Shown here: positions 18,029 through 29,252 of the stretch, in pieces | Numbering within the stretch: the stretch's first letter is position 1 | Layout: each line of letters opens with the position of its first letter | Source of the DNA: Bacillus australimaris | GTDB lineage: Bacteria; Bacillota; Bacilli; Bacillales; Bacillaceae | DNA length: 64,000 nucleotides | Assembly (NCBI RefSeq): GCF_001307105.1 | Contig: NZ_LGYN01000023.1 | Location: 124,001-188,000, forward strand | Direction: 5' to 3' | Program-made: the position numbers and the translations under genes | The notes under the pieces: generated by a model | What the model saw: only the letters and a program-made list of their open reading frames with translations | Databases searched by the model: none | Told to the model about the DNA's origin: nothing

Positions 18029-18820
18029 TTATATACTTTTCATCGAACCACCATCGACGGATATTTGTTGTCCTGTAAGATAGGAGGCTTCCTCTGATGC
18101 GACAAAGGCGGCCAATGAAGCCATTTCACTTGCCGAGCCCACTCTTTGCATTGGAATTCCTGACGCTACAGCCTGTACAGCCTCTTCCCGTGATATTGCC
18201 TGTTTACGCATCATGTTTCCGATAAATTGTTCATATCGATCTGTAGCAATAAAGCCCGGATTTAAACAATTCACTGTAATCCCTGAAGGCGCAAGCTGTG
18301 TGGCTGCATTTTTACTAGCATTGATAATCGCTGCATTCATCATACTGTTCGTAAACATTTGGTCACCAGGTTCCTTCCATAGGTTCCCGACAATTTGAAT
18401 GATCCGGCCATATTCATGTCTTTTCATCATCGCTGCCGCACGCTTCATCGTATCTATGTACGCAATGGCTTTTTGAGAAAATGCGGTCAGCATCTGCTCA
18501 CTATCACATGAATCAAAAGTATCTGGTTTTCCTCCTGGAATATTATTAATCAACACATCCAGTCTGCCAAACTCTTTTTCTATTTTCATAAAAGCCTCCG
18601 CCCTTACCTCTTCATGTGACATATCGCCACAGAAAAGAGCCACCGGCTCCTTTGTTTCTGCCATACGCCCAATGTGCTGCTCTGCATCTTCTAGTGAGGA
18701 TTGATTTCTAGAATTGATGATGACCTTTACATGATCCTGAGCGGCAAGCTTGATAGCGATGGCCTTTCCAATCCCTGTACTTGCTCCTGTTACAAATGCA
18801 ATTCTTTTAGACAAACTCAT
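18029..18820 (-). CDS. bacG: BacG, NADPH-dependent reductase of bacilysin synthesis
   Basis: A 263-residue short-chain reductase that adds hydride to the BacB product to give the tetrahydro form. It matches B. subtilis BacG/YwfH very closely, including its distinguishing NNIPGG in place of NNAG, IVGNLWKEPG, TNSMMNAAIINASKN and the TGQQISVDGGSMKSI end. The family's usual catalytic Tyr position is altered (no YxxxK of the normal kind), as in BacG. Transcribed convergently to bacABCDF as its own unit. The start MSLSKR is favoured over longer frames. Confidence 0.95.
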   Translation of the reverse strand: MSLSKRIAFVTGASTGIGKAIAIKLAAQDHVKVIINSRNQSSLEDAEQHIGRMAETKEPVALFCGDMSHEEVRAEAFMKIEKEFGRLDVLINNIPGGKPDTFDSCDSEQMLTAFSQKAIAYIDTMKRAAAMMKRHEYGRIIQIVGNLWKEPGDQMFTNSMMNAAIINASKNAATQLAPSGITVNCLNPGFIATDRYEQFIGNMMRKQAISREEAVQAVASGIPMQRVGSASEMASLAAFVASEEASYLTGQQISVDGGSMKSI

Positions 18821-18891
18821 CCACATCCCTTTTCTTATCAACTTAGTACATATACATAAAATGACACATATAGAATGTATTTCAACAAAAA

Positions 18892-18912
18892 AAGACCTTT
18901 CTCCTGCGAAAG
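18892..18912 (-). terminator. sps operon terminator
   Basis: Leftward, GGCCTTTC / GAAAGGTC stem followed by seven T, just after spsL. Confidence 0.8.
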
Positions 18913-18923
18913 GCCCTCGTTCT

Positions 18924-19379
18924 CTATTTAAATGTCGTTTCCCAATTAAATCCGATCGCCTCGTCATTCCAAGCGATTCTCTTTTCATCTGGATTTTTCG
19001 GGTCATAGGATTCTGTTGTAAAATACACAATTTGCAGCGGCGTCTCACCTAGTACACGATAGCCATGCGCGACACCCTTTGGGATGAGAAGCAGCATAGG
19101 ATTGTCTTCTCCCATGTAATACACATCGGTTTGACCCTTTGTGGGAGAATCCTCACGCATATCGTATAAAACGACCTGTGCATGACCTGCTGGGAAGAAC
19201 CAAACGTCGTCTTGTTTTTCATGATAATGAAAGGCTTTGATCACGCCCGGAAAGCTTTTCGACCATGACGCCTGCCCAAAGCGTTTCAGCATCGGTTCAT
19301 CATCTCGAATGAGTTCAGCAAAAAAGCCGCGGTCATCACAATGTTTCATGAGTTTTTTCGTTTGAACGCCATCAATCAT
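18924..19379 (-). CDS. spsL: SpsL, dTDP-4-dehydrorhamnose 3,5-epimerase-like protein
   Basis: A 151-residue cupin-fold protein of the RmlC/FdtA type. It should epimerise the dTDP-4-keto sugar during rhamnose synthesis for spore surface polysaccharide. Visible: HYHEKQDDVWFFPAGHAQVVLYD and LLIPKGVAHGYRVLG. It is shorter than classical RmlC (~180 residues), like its B. subtilis counterpart. The start MIDGVQTKK lies 8 bases inside the end of spsK, giving tight coupling. Last gene of the operon. Confidence 0.92.
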   Translation of the reverse strand: MIDGVQTKKLMKHCDDRGFFAELIRDDEPMLKRFGQASWSKSFPGVIKAFHYHEKQDDVWFFPAGHAQVVLYDMREDSPTKGQTDVYYMGEDNPMLLLIPKGVAHGYRVLGETPLQIVYFTTESYDPKNPDEKRIAWNDEAIGFNWETTFK

Positions 19380-20226
19380 GCTGATGCCATCTCCCTTCTT
19401 TCTGCAAATATTCGTGAAGTGCATCCTTCCAATGTCTCGGCTGCCAGCCTGTGGCTTCAATCGCTTGAAGGTCTAACACAGAATAGGCGGGGCGAGGTGT
19501 TTGGAAGCCGTACTCTTCCGTGGAAATCGGCTCAATGGTGGTGGACAGGCCGCTTTTCGCCACAATTTCTGACGCAAAATCAAACCACGAACAGCTTTCT
19601 CGGTTACTGACATGATATATACCTGCTTCCTGATCAAATAAATGAATCAAGGCATCTGCCACATCCTTAGTATAGGTTGGAGACCCTATTTGATCGTTGA
19701 CAATGCGTAAATGATCCTTCGTTTCAGCGAGCCGAAGAATGGTATTTACAAAGTTATGTCCCCCATGTCCGTAGAGCCACGATGTACGGATGATTTTCAC
19801 TTCGTCTGACACAAGCTGAATCAATTCCTCACCAAGCTTTTTACTCTTTCCATAAATGGTTTGAGGATCTGCTTGTGCATCGACTTTGTAAGGGGAATCC
19901 GCTTGCCCGTCAAACACATAATCTGTACTGACATGTAACACATCTGCCCCTGCGCGCTTTGCTTCGAGTGCTGTATAGTAAGCGCCAATGCCATTCACAA
20001 GATACGCCTTTTCCGTTTCTGTTTCACATTGATCAACAGATGTGTAGGCTGCCGCACTGACAACAATATCAGGCTGAAAGTGTCTCATCGCGTGTCTGAC
20101 TGCTTGCTGATCTGCGATATTGAGCATGCTCCTCGTTAAGGCAATGACGGTCAAGTCTTTTTCCTTGAGCTGTCTGCTCAATTCTTTCCCTAATTGACCG
20201 CCTGCACCGGTGATTAAAACTTTCAT
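19372..20226 (-). CDS. spsK: SpsK, dTDP-4-dehydrorhamnose reductase
   Basis: A 284-residue RmlD-like NAD(P)H-dependent reductase giving dTDP-L-rhamnose. Rossmann motif ITGAGGQLGKEL at residues 4-15, VSTDYVFDG, YGKSKKLGEEL with catalytic Tyr and Lys near 128-132, then RTSWLYG. The gene begins 3 bases after spsJ and overlaps spsL by 8 bases. Confidence 0.94.
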   Translation of the reverse strand: MKVLITGAGGQLGKELSRQLKEKDLTVIALTRSMLNIADQQAVRHAMRHFQPDIVVSAAAYTSVDQCETETEKAYLVNGIGAYYTALEAKRAGADVLHVSTDYVFDGQADSPYKVDAQADPQTIYGKSKKLGEELIQLVSDEVKIIRTSWLYGHGGHNFVNTILRLAETKDHLRIVNDQIGSPTYTKDVADALIHLFDQEAGIYHVSNRESCSWFDFASEIVAKSGLSTTIEPISTEEYGFQTPRPAYSVLDLQAIEATGWQPRHWKDALHEYLQKEGRWHQHD

Positions 20227-20229
20227 CCG

Positions 20230-21195
20230 TCACCCTTCTTCGCTCTGATCGTATTTGGTTCGATACCAATTGATCGTTTTTTCAATACCTTCTTCAAATG
20301 ACGTCTTCTGTGTCCAGCCAAGCTCCCCTTTCAGCTTACTGGCATCAATGGCATAGCGTCTGTCATGCCCTTTTCGGTCTTGAATAAACGAAATGTGGTC
20401 ATGACTGATCCCTAGCTGCGTTAGAATGGTTTTGGTCAAATCGAGATTCGTTTTCTCATTGCCGCCGCCAATATTGTAGACCTGCCCAGCTGTACCGCTT
20501 TCGAGTACCTGCTTCACAGCTCTCGCATGATCCTCTACATACAGCCAATCGCGAATCTGCTGCCCGTCTCCATAAATCGGGATCTTCTCTCCGTTGACCG
20601 CTTTTCTAATAATGGTCGGTATTAATTTTTCCTCATGCTGATACGGTCCGTAATTGTTGCTGCATCGTGTAATTATGGCGGGTAATTGGTGAGTGTGGAT
20701 ATAGGATTTCACAAGCAGGTCTGAACTCGCCTTGCTTGCTGAATAAGGATTATTTGGTGAAAGTGGTGTTTGTTCTGTGAAAGCAGGATCATCCGGTTCC
20801 AAATCTCCATATACTTCGTCTGTTGAAATATGAATGATCTTTTTCGCCTTTCCCTTTAAGACCGCTTCCAGCATACGATAGGTTCCGAGGACATTAGTTT
20901 GAATAAAAGGTTCTGCTGATTCAATACTGCGATCAACATGCGATTCTGCCGCAAAATGAATGATGGCATCATAGACTTCATCAAATGCTTGATCCAGCTC
21001 ATGCTGAAGGGTAATATCCCCTTGAATAAATCGAAATTGAGACAACTTTAATAATTCATCCATCTCCTCTGGATGGCTGGCATACGTTAATTTATCAAAA
21101 ACGGTGATGCGGACATCAGTGTCCTGAAGCAGCAGCTTCACAAAATTCAGTCCGATAAATCCCGCTCCGCCTGTAATGAAATAAGACTTTGTCAT
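20230..21195 (-). CDS. spsJ: SpsJ, dTDP-glucose 4,6-dehydratase
   Basis: A 321-residue RmlB-like extended SDR that forms dTDP-4-keto-6-deoxyglucose. [11 protein letters not shown] at residue 8, STDEVYGDL with the catalytic Asp-Glu pair near 123, YSASKASSD (YxxxK) near 150, and [10 protein letters not shown]. It overlaps spsI by 4 bases. Confidence 0.95.
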   Translation of the reverse strand: MTKSYFITGGAGFIGLNFVKLLLQDTDVRITVFDKLTYASHPEEMDELLKLSQFRFIQGDITLQHELDQAFDEVYDAIIHFAAESHVDRSIESAEPFIQTNVLGTYRMLEAVLKGKAKKIIHISTDEVYGDLEPDDPAFTEQTPLSPNNPYSASKASSDLLVKSYIHTHQLPAIITRCSNNYGPYQHEEKLIPTIIRKAVNGEKIPIYGDGQQIRDWLYVEDHARAVKQVLESGTAGQVYNIGGGNEKTNLDLTKTILTQLGISHDHISFIQDRKGHDRRYAIDASKLKGELGWTQKTSFEEGIEKTINWYRTKYDQSEEG

Positions 21196-21932
21196 TCGGA
21201 TCCCTCTTTTTTCTTCATCGTTTCAAACATTTTCACAGATGCTTGGTGGAGAGATTCATGTGTTCCTGCATCAATCCACCACCCTTTTAACATATCATAG
21301 GTCAGCTGGCTATTTGAGATATAGAGATTATTCACGTCTGTAATCTCTAATTCGCCTCGATCTGACGGCGAGATTCTCTCAATATATTCAAAGACTTCTT
21401 GGTCATAAAAATAAATACCAGTGACGCAGTAGGACGAACGCGGATGCTCAGGCTTTTCTTCTATTGATAAAATCCGGTGGCAGGTGGCATCAATTTCTGC
21501 AATACCAAATCGCTTTGGATCTGCCACTTCTTTCAAAAGAACCTTGGCTCCGCTTTCCTGCTGCTGAAAGGCTTCAACAAAAGGACTTAGCGAATCCTCA
21601 AAGACATTATCACCAAGCATGAGCACAAACTTCTCCTCTTCTACAAAGGGCTTTGCATAGGATAAACCGTCCGAAATGCCGGACGCTTCAGGCTGTACTT
21701 GATACACGATGTTCATCCCAAGTTCCTGATCGTTTTCAAGAAGCTTTTGAAACAGCGGGATTTGATCTTCTTGTGAAATGACCATCACATCTAAAATCCC
21801 TGCTTCTTTCAGTTTGAACAATGACCAATAAATCATCGGATATGGACCAACCGGCAATAAATGTTTATTGAAAATCTTCGTTAAAGGTGCCAGTCGTGAT
21901 CCCTTTCCACCTGCTAAAATAACTCCCTTCAC
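21192..21932 (-). CDS. spsI: SpsI, glucose-1-phosphate thymidylyltransferase
   Basis: A 246-residue RmlA-like nucleotidyltransferase activating glucose-1-phosphate with d[16 protein letters not shown] at residue 6 is the nucleotide-binding signature; MLGDNVFED and [19 protein letters not shown] follow. Shorter than full RmlA (~290), like the B. subtilis protein. Starts 2 bases after spsG. Confidence 0.95.
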   Translation of the reverse strand: MKGVILAGGKGSRLAPLTKIFNKHLLPVGPYPMIYWSLFKLKEAGILDVMVISQEDQIPLFQKLLENDQELGMNIVYQVQPEASGISDGLSYAKPFVEEEKFVLMLGDNVFEDSLSPFVEAFQQQESGAKVLLKEVADPKRFGIAEIDATCHRILSIEEKPEHPRSSYCVTGIYFYDQEVFEYIERISPSDRGELEITDVNNLYISNSQLTYDMLKGWWIDAGTHESLHQASVKMFETMKKKEGSE

Positions 21933-21934
21933 AT

Positions 21935-22963
21935 CTACACATCCTTATGTTCTTTTTGGTGATGATTCATGAGGTGTATAAGAATGTTTTTCACTCGTTC
22001 AGTACCTTTTCCATCAATGAGTGTACGTCCATTGAGATGGATGCTTCTGCGGAGAAAGTAACTGCTGGCTAGTCTTTCAACAGCACACCGAATATCTTTT
22101 TCATCCACAAGGTCACCTAATCCAAGATGATGACAGGCTCCCTTTTGCGCAAAACGAGTGGCTGTCACTGCTTGGTGGTCTACTTGCGAAAGGACAATGC
22201 TGGGCACCCCGATACAAACTGCCTCATATAACGTCATTCCGCCAGCAACAATCGCCAAATCGGCTTCCGCAAGACGTGCAGGTAATTGATCTGTATGACG
22301 AATGAATTGAATATGCTCAGCTTCAATTTGTTCTTCAATGCGGGAGGCTTTTCCTGTCACCGCTAAAATGTGTAAATGACCAGCTTCGCGGAGTGCTGAT
22401 ACAGCCTTTAATAACAATCCGCGCGGATCACTGCCTCCAAAGCTTATAACCACCTTTTTGCATTCTTTTCGAACCTCATATGTGTCTTTTAATCGACTGA
22501 TCTCGTGATCTAACAATAGATAAGGTGCTCCATAAAAGTATTCCGTCCCATGTACCTGCAAGTGCTTTTCGTCAAAGCCCCCATAAATGCCGTTCACGAC
22601 AGCATCGGCAAGCTCACAGGCTTCTTCTCTTTCTTCCTCGAATAAGACCAGCCTTGCAGAGCCAGAGAACGCTTTGACAGATCGCAGAAACTGGAGGTCA
22701 CAATGAAGCACATCAATCAGCAGAAGATCAGGATTCAGTTTTTTTATGTCCTGCTTTATTTGAAGGAATGCCATCGACTCCTGCACCATATGAACGTACC
22801 ATTGTGGTTCTGAGAGCATTTCTACACAAACCTGTTCATTTGTATAGAAATATAAATCGTTTCCTTCCTGAAACAGTTCGTTTGCCATCCGTTTCATTCT
22901 GACGACATGCCCCATCCCTCTAAAAAAACCACCGTACACAACAATCATGATTTTCTTATTCAT
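21935..22963 (-). CDS. spsG: SpsG, PseG-like nucleotide-sugar hydrolase/glycosyltransferase-fold protein
   Basis: A 342-residue GT-B-fold protein related to PseG, the UDP-sugar hydrolase of pseudaminic acid synthesis. The N-terminal [15 protein letters not shown] is the typical phosphate/nucleotide loop; [16 protein letters not shown] and [15 protein letters not shown] belong to the C-terminal nucleotide-binding half. Overlaps spsF by 4 bases. Function in spore polysaccharide is inferred from the operon. Confidence 0.9.
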   Translation of the reverse strand: MNKKIMIVVYGGFFRGMGHVVRMKRMANELFQEGNDLYFYTNEQVCVEMLSEPQWYVHMVQESMAFLQIKQDIKKLNPDLLLIDVLHCDLQFLRSVKAFSGSARLVLFEEEREEACELADAVVNGIYGGFDEKHLQVHGTEYFYGAPYLLLDHEISRLKDTYEVRKECKKVVISFGGSDPRGLLLKAVSALREAGHLHILAVTGKASRIEEQIEAEHIQFIRHTDQLPARLAEADLAIVAGGMTLYEAVCIGVPSIVLSQVDHQAVTATRFAQKGACHHLGLGDLVDEKDIRCAVERLASSYFLRRSIHLNGRTLIDGKGTERVKNILIHLMNHHQKEHKDV

Positions 22964-23700
22964 TCAGCATCCTTCTGTCTCACAGATTGATTCAATCGAA
23001 CAATATCAGGCTCTTGTTCGCAAATGGCGATGAGTTCTGCTGTAGGTACAGCAATCGAACCCCCTGCTTTCTCTAGTAAACGGGTGGCAAACTCATAATC
23101 TTCTTCTGTATCAATCGTGAATCGATAAGCAGGATATGCAAGTTCTTTGGGCGGTGTGAATAATTGCAGGTGAAATTGCTCTGGATGCTTTCTGATATAG
23201 AGCGTGACATGCTCACGCTCCGGCTGCGTAAGGAGAAAATTGTCGATCTCACTTAAAATAGGTGCGTTGATCATTTCCCCGGAAATACCGAGTGGTGTTC
23301 CGTTCGTATACGTGTAATCAGCCTTCTCTTGTTTATGTTTTTCAAGCATTTTCGACAAAAGGGCCGGATCTATAAAAGGGTTATCTCCCGTTAAACGCAC
23401 AATGGTTTGCGGTTCAAAATGACGGACAATCTGCGCAAATCGCTGCAGAACATCTGCCTCACTGCCGCGAAATACCTTATAGCCCTTCGATAAACAATAA
23501 TGAGCCAACAGATCATCTTCTGCCTCTACTGTTGTAGCAATCATGAGGTTCTGCGTTTTGTGATTGTAATGATCTGATTGCTTTACTCGTTCAACAATCA
23601 GGTCGATCAGCGCCATACCGCCGATCGGTTTCATTACCTTTTTTGGCAGTCTTGTGGAGCCCATTCTAGCCTGTATGACAAAGAGTACATCATTGCTCAT
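22960..23700 (-). CDS. spsF: SpsF, CMP-sugar (acylneuraminate) cytidylyltransferase-like protein
   Basis: A 246-residue nucleotidyltransferase. FVIQARMGSTRLPKKVM near the start is the CTP-binding loop and RLTGDNPFIDPAL near 110 holds the metal-binding Asp. It probably activates a nonulosonic-acid-like sugar made by SpsE. The start MSNDVLF is set by GGAG 7 bases upstream; a frame 26 codons longer would lie inside spsE. The first 11 bases overlap the end of spsE. Confidence 0.92.
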   Translation of the reverse strand: MSNDVLFVIQARMGSTRLPKKVMKPIGGMALIDLIVERVKQSDHYNHKTQNLMIATTVEAEDDLLAHYCLSKGYKVFRGSEADVLQRFAQIVRHFEPQTIVRLTGDNPFIDPALLSKMLEKHKQEKADYTYTNGTPLGISGEMINAPILSEIDNFLLTQPEREHVTLYIRKHPEQFHLQLFTPPKELAYPAYRFTIDTEEDYEFATRLLEKAGGSIAVPTAELIAICEQEPDIVRLNQSVRQKDAE

Positions 23701-24814
23701 TTGGAGACTCCTGCATGAGCACATCTTTCCACGAAACCCCTGTATGGGCTGGAATATCTCTGACAGCCTTAGCGCCAAGTAATATCTCCATATATCGCGG
23801 ATGCAAACCTTGGCTTTTTTGTCCTGGACGCAGCACGGCTAGATTTTCTCTGGTCAATATTTCGCCCTTTGCAATGCCTTTTGTCGTAAAAATGCCTCGA
23901 TACGCAAATTCACGAATCTGACCTTCAATGGCTGTGGTCGTTTTATAAGAACTGCCAAGGAGCTCCTCTGGCACAGAATGCGGGCCTGCTTCTGTTTGAT
24001 TCCGTTGCTTTTCCGCCGCTCGAATATGCTGAACCATTTCCTTCAATTCTTCAGGATCAAGAGCAAAGGAATGATCGGCCCCAGGTAACGTTTTATCTAT
24101 TGTAAAATGCTTTTCAATGATCGCTGCTCCAAGCTTCACTGCGGCAACAGGGGCTTCAGTTGGATGTTCACTATGATCAGAAAAACCAATGACTGCCTCA
24201 GGAAAAGCTGCAGCCAAAGTTTGAAGCACACGCAGGTTCGTGTATTCTCTAGGTGCTGGATACTTTGCCACACAATGCATAATGGCGATCTGATGATTTT
24301 TCTCGCTTGTCATCACCTCATACGCTTCATGGACATCTGCAATCGTTGCCCCGGCTGTAGAGAAAATGATGGGTTTTTGAAAAGAAGCCGTGTGACGCAA
24401 AAGAGGCAAATGATTGATTTCATAGGATGCCAGCTTAAAAGCCGGCGGATCGGTTTGATTCAATAGATCCGCAGATTCTTCGTCACATACTGTGCTTAAA
24501 AACATCAGCCCTTTTTCCTCACAGCGTGTTAATAACGCCGGCAGCCATTCTGACGGCAGCTCCATTTGTTCCACTAAAGAAAAAATGGATACCTCTTCCC
24601 CCTTGGCTGTTTCGTACAATCCCGGTTCCTTTTGATACATCCGATCAGCTTGAAACATTTGAAACTTCACCGCATCAGCACCTGCTTCTTTTGCCACATC
24701 AATTAAAGCAAGCGCCTGGTCCAGTTTTCCATCATGGTTGATGCCTGCCTCTGCAATGATAAAGACAGGCGCACCATCCCCCACTTTGCGATCTCCAATA
24801 TAGAAATGCGCCAT
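23690..24814 (-). CDS. spsE: SpsE, NeuB-family sialic-acid-like synthase
   Basis: A 374-residue PEP-condensing synthase. NeuB marks: IIAEAGINHDGKLDQALALID, FKLASYEINHLPLL, GFSDHS, and EKHFTIDKTLPGADHSFALDPEE in parts. The C-terminal SAF (antifreeze-like) domain starts near residue 300 (RGIFTTKGIAKGEIL). It would condense a hexosamine derivative with phosphoenolpyruvate to a nine-carbon sugar. Start MAHFYIGD is chosen over a longer frame because the latter runs into spsD. Confidence 0.93.
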   Translation of the reverse strand: MAHFYIGDRKVGDGAPVFIIAEAGINHDGKLDQALALIDVAKEAGADAVKFQMFQADRMYQKEPGLYETAKGEEVSIFSLVEQMELPSEWLPALLTRCEEKGLMFLSTVCDEESADLLNQTDPPAFKLASYEINHLPLLRHTASFQKPIIFSTAGATIADVHEAYEVMTSEKNHQIAIMHCVAKYPAPREYTNLRVLQTLAAAFPEAVIGFSDHSEHPTEAPVAAVKLGAAIIEKHFTIDKTLPGADHSFALDPEELKEMVQHIRAAEKQRNQTEAGPHSVPEELLGSSYKTTTAIEGQIREFAYRGIFTTKGIAKGEILTRENLAVLRPGQKSQGLHPRYMEILLGAKAVRDIPAHTGVSWKDVLMQESPNEQ

Positions 24815-24815
24815 C

Positions 24816-25691
24816 TTACCTCTCTCCTTTTTTCGGCCACACATGGTAATACAAGAAGGCATTTATCGTTTTAAAGCCCATCTTTTCGTACAGCTGAATG
24901 GCAGTCGTGTTATGCATCTGTGTTCCGGCAGAAATCAAACGATGACCTCTCTCATTAGAGGCATTCATCATCGCCATAAACAGCTTTTTCCCAATCCCTT
25001 TTCCTTGTATATCCGGTCTTATTGCAAATAGCTCAAGCGCCATTTCATCGCCCTTTGTCATCCCTTGAATCAAACCAACGACTTCATTGTTCACCTTTGC
25101 CACGAGATTCATATCTGCACGTCCATGCAAATTGTTTCTCATCCATTCCTGATAGAAATGCTGAACGACATTCTGATCTAAAAAAGGATCAAGCGCATAC
25201 CGGCTTTTCACAAAAGCCTGATGAGCAAGTGACACGGCCTCATCGTATTCCCTTTTATCCGGCGAACTGATGACCACATCTTCACCTGTTGATGGCAATT
25301 CCATTTCAACAGGCGGCGCTTCAAGACGAGTGAGACCACCCACATAGTACACATGTGACAGCCTTTGGACGATACGGTTTTTTTCAAGATCAGACACTTC
25401 AAGACGTAAAAAGAAAAAATCGCATTTTTCTGTTCTCATCCAATTGATGAAACGCTCCATCAATTCTTGAAAAGCAGACGCTGACTCCGCTTCCACATAC
25501 TTCACATGGAAAATATGCTGATCAAAAATGCCGCTTTCCCATTTTGACCAGTCGTATAACAGCACCGCTTTGAGCTGGGCGCCGCTGACAAGGGCAAACT
25601 GCTTGAAGCCGTTCATTTGTTCTGCTTGCTGGCCGTGTTTCTCAAGCCAATCGGCAAGCACCTGATCATCTATTGCATGCACAACCTTCAT
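24816..25691 (-). CDS. spsD: SpsD, GNAT-family N-acetyltransferase
   Basis: A 291-residue protein with an N-terminal half of unclear fold and a C-terminal GNAT domain (residues ~140-285). The acetyl-CoA loop is IRPDIQGKGIGKKLF (Q/RxxGxG/A), followed by the NTTAIQLYEKMGFK motif. It probably acetylates the amino sugar made by SpsC. Overlaps spsC by 4 bases and is followed directly by spsE. Confidence 0.9.
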   Translation of the reverse strand: MKVVHAIDDQVLADWLEKHGQQAEQMNGFKQFALVSGAQLKAVLLYDWSKWESGIFDQHIFHVKYVEAESASAFQELMERFINWMRTEKCDFFFLRLEVSDLEKNRIVQRLSHVYYVGGLTRLEAPPVEMELPSTGEDVVISSPDKREYDEAVSLAHQAFVKSRYALDPFLDQNVVQHFYQEWMRNNLHGRADMNLVAKVNNEVVGLIQGMTKGDEMALELFAIRPDIQGKGIGKKLFMAMMNASNERGHRLISAGTQMHNTTAIQLYEKMGFKTINAFLYYHVWPKKGER

Positions 25692-26866
25692 AAAGACGCC
25701 TTCTGTTCTTTTAAAATAGATAACACCGCTGTGACGACATCCTGCACATCTTCATCTGTCATACTTGGATAAAGAGGCAGTGAAAGAGTCTGCTTGTAGT
25801 ATGCGAGTGACTCAGGGAAATCCTCTGGTGAATAGTGATACGTATGTTGATAGTATGGATGCAAGTGAACAGGGATGAAATGAACACTCGTGCCGATTTT
25901 ATACTCCTTTTGCAGCTGTTCAATCAGTTCATCACGCGAGATAAATGCTTCTTTTGGATTCACTTGAAGTACATACAAATGCCATGCATGTCTTCCTTCT
26001 TGATGGACAGGCGGCAGGATTAGACCCGCTTCTTTTTGAAAGGCCTGATTGTATGCTTTCGCAATCTGTTCTCTCCGTGCCTGCATGTCATCCAGACGGC
26101 TTAGCTGAACAAGTCCTAACGATGCCTGCACGTCAAACATGTTCATTTTATAGCCAGGTTCCTCGACCTCGTAATACCACGTACCTTTTTCTCCGTAACG
26201 ATTCCACGCTCCCTTGCTCATCCCATGGAGCGCTAGTCTTCTGATTCGAGCCGCAAGTGCATCATCATTTGTCGTCAGCATGCCGCCTTCCCCAGTGGCT
26301 AGGTTTTTCGTTGCATAAAAGCTAAAGGCGGTCGCATCCCCTATCGATCCAATAGGCTGACCGTGATACGTTGTGTATAGAGCATGGGCGGCATCCTCAA
26401 GTACAAACAGCTCATACTTTTTCGCAATCGCTAAAATCCGGTCCATATCGCACGATTGACCAGCAAAGTGAACCGGGACGATCGCTTTTGTATGTGGTGT
26501 AATGGCCGCTTCTACTTTCTCTGCATCCAGATTGAGTGTCGCTGGATCAATATCGACAAATACAGGCGCTGCTCCCGTATGGATGATCGTATTAGCTGTT
26601 GCGCAGAATGTCAGAGGCGTTGTAATCACCTCATCCCCAGCCCCAATCCCTCTTGCCTTTAAGGCCAAAAATAAAGCAGCCGTACATGAATTGACAGCAA
26701 TCGCATGTTTTGCACCGGTCAACTGCTGAAATTCCTCTTCAAACTGTCTCACCTTTGGTCCAGTTGACAGCCAGCCGGATTTTAATGTTCCAATGACCTC
26801 ATCAATTTCTTCCTGCGCAATGAAAGGCAGGGCATAAGGAAGAAATTGTGCTCTCTTTTTTCCCAT
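25688..26866 (-). CDS. spsC: SpsC, DegT/DnrJ/EryC1 sugar aminotransferase
   Basis: A 392-residue PLP-dependent aminotransferase that aminates a nucleotide keto-sugar. HAIAVNSCTAALFLALKA near residue 54, the EDAAHALYTTYHG PLP-contact Asp, and FSFYATKNLATGEGGM with the Schiff-base Lys near 186 are all present. Starts 21 bases after spsB. Confidence 0.94.
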   Translation of the reverse strand: MGKKRAQFLPYALPFIAQEEIDEVIGTLKSGWLSTGPKVRQFEEEFQQLTGAKHAIAVNSCTAALFLALKARGIGAGDEVITTPLTFCATANTIIHTGAAPVFVDIDPATLNLDAEKVEAAITPHTKAIVPVHFAGQSCDMDRILAIAKKYELFVLEDAAHALYTTYHGQPIGSIGDATAFSFYATKNLATGEGGMLTTNDDALAARIRRLALHGMSKGAWNRYGEKGTWYYEVEEPGYKMNMFDVQASLGLVQLSRLDDMQARREQIAKAYNQAFQKEAGLILPPVHQEGRHAWHLYVLQVNPKEAFISRDELIEQLQKEYKIGTSVHFIPVHLHPYYQHTYHYSPEDFPESLAYYKQTLSLPLYPSMTDEDVQDVVTAVLSILKEQKASL

Positions 26867-26887
26867 ATCGCTTGCACACCCCTATCT

Positions 26888-28300
26888 TCATCTCTGAAAG
26901 TCAACACCAGTTTTTGTTTTGAGCAGAGAAAGCAGAACATCGGTCGATCGCGCATGTGGATAATGTTGTTTAATGAACTGAGCTCCTTGCTGTTTTGCCA
27001 GCTTCATCTCTTGTTCATCCGACAAAATACGAATGGCTTTCTCAGCTAGTTCAACAGGGTTTTCCATATGATAGCTGCCAAGCGACTCGTAATATGGGTA
27101 TCTTCTGCCTTCTGTCATTTTCCCGATCAGCACACTCTTTTCAAAAAGCATGGCTTCAAGACCGACTGTTGATGTGAGTGTAATCACCATATCCATATAT
27201 GGCAGCAAGTCATACAGGTCAATTTCTTTTTTAATCAATCTCACATGATTTCCCGCTTTTTCAATGGACACATACTCATTTAATCGATTTCGAGCTATTT
27301 CCCACGGATGCGGTTTCATGATCAGCTGAATGTCTTTCCGCTTTGCAATCGTTTTAAGAACATCACCGTAGAAGGCCTCAGAAAACGGCTGCGTTGCCAC
27401 AAGCACGGTCTTTTTGGCCGGATTGAAGTTCAATTTACGAAAGATGAGTTCCTGTTGAAGCGGCGTTCGCTCCTTTACCAAATCAAACCTCGGATGACCT
27501 GTGATTACTATCTGTTCCGGCTGACAGCCTTTGTCTACATACCAATCCTTTTCATACTTTCCAAACACCCCGTGGCAGGTCGTGAAAATTGGTAAAAAGG
27601 CTTCATCTCCCATCAGCGCACCGTGCTGAAGACAGATACTCGTAAGCTGGCGTTTCACTGTTTGTAAAGCGAGTACGCGGCTGTATACATCCTCTGTCGT
27701 TCCCACAATGACAGCTGTAATCGGCTGCATGTGAAATAGCACTTCTGTTTGGTCAATCACATCAATAAATTGCACAATGTCCTTGCGAAGTTTTTCTCTA
27801 AAAAAGACATTGCCAAAGACAGGATGTTGTGCGTAAGGTTTAAGGAGAGCATTTGCTTTTTCAATATATTCAGCATGGGCTTCTTTATTAACCTCTCCGG
27901 CTAATTCTGGCTTGCTGATGACGGGTAATCCGAAATAATCCGCCTTCTTCCAGCGAGCGAACACCACCGTTTGGTCTGGATGGAACCGCGTATAATTTTG
28001 TTCAGTAAATCGCAAATGTTCAAAGTGAAGCAATACCTTTCCATTCGCCGGACGATAAGTGAGACGCTTCATCTGCTGCTTATGCTGATCAAAAAATGGC
28101 TGAATCTCTTTTGGCGTTGGACAAGCGGTTGTTAGTTCTTGACCGAACGCTTCATCTTCCATCCGTTCTCTCAATTCAGGACTGATATATTGATAGAAAT
28201 TACTGACCAACCCAAGAGGAATCTGCTTGTAGGACAAATCCTTCATCAGATTCACATACTCAAAGTACACCTGCCAATAATGATGAATATAGTGCGACAT
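26888..28300 (-). CDS. spsB: SpsB, capsule/CDP-glycerol transferase-like glycosyltransferase
   Basis: A 470-residue cytoplasmic GT-B-like protein. The C-terminal half (ITGHPRFDLVKERTP, IMKPHPWEIARNR, DMVITLTSTVGLEAMLFEKSVL) resembles CDP-glycerol glycerophosphotransferase and Kdo-transferase-type polymerases. It likely extends the spore surface polysaccharide. A strong GGAGGTGA site precedes the ATG, 6 bases after spsA. Confidence 0.9.
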   Translation of the reverse strand: MSHYIHHYWQVYFEYVNLMKDLSYKQIPLGLVSNFYQYISPELRERMEDEAFGQELTTACPTPKEIQPFFDQHKQQMKRLTYRPANGKVLLHFEHLRFTEQNYTRFHPDQTVVFARWKKADYFGLPVISKPELAGEVNKEAHAEYIEKANALLKPYAQHPVFGNVFFREKLRKDIVQFIDVIDQTEVLFHMQPITAVIVGTTEDVYSRVLALQTVKRQLTSICLQHGALMGDEAFLPIFTTCHGVFGKYEKDWYVDKGCQPEQIVITGHPRFDLVKERTPLQQELIFRKLNFNPAKKTVLVATQPFSEAFYGDVLKTIAKRKDIQLIMKPHPWEIARNRLNEYVSIEKAGNHVRLIKKEIDLYDLLPYMDMVITLTSTVGLEAMLFEKSVLIGKMTEGRRYPYYESLGSYHMENPVELAEKAIRILSDEQEMKLAKQQGAQFIKQHYPHARSTDVLLSLLKTKTGVDFQR

Positions 28301-28306
28301 TTCAGG

Positions 28307-29155
<849 letters not shown>

Positions 29156-29252
29156 TTATAAAATTGTATTTTTTTATTGATCTATCTTTGAAAAATGCGA
29201 ACTTTTTGGTAATATAAGTAATCATTTGTGTGTATTAAAGGAGTAAAGAACA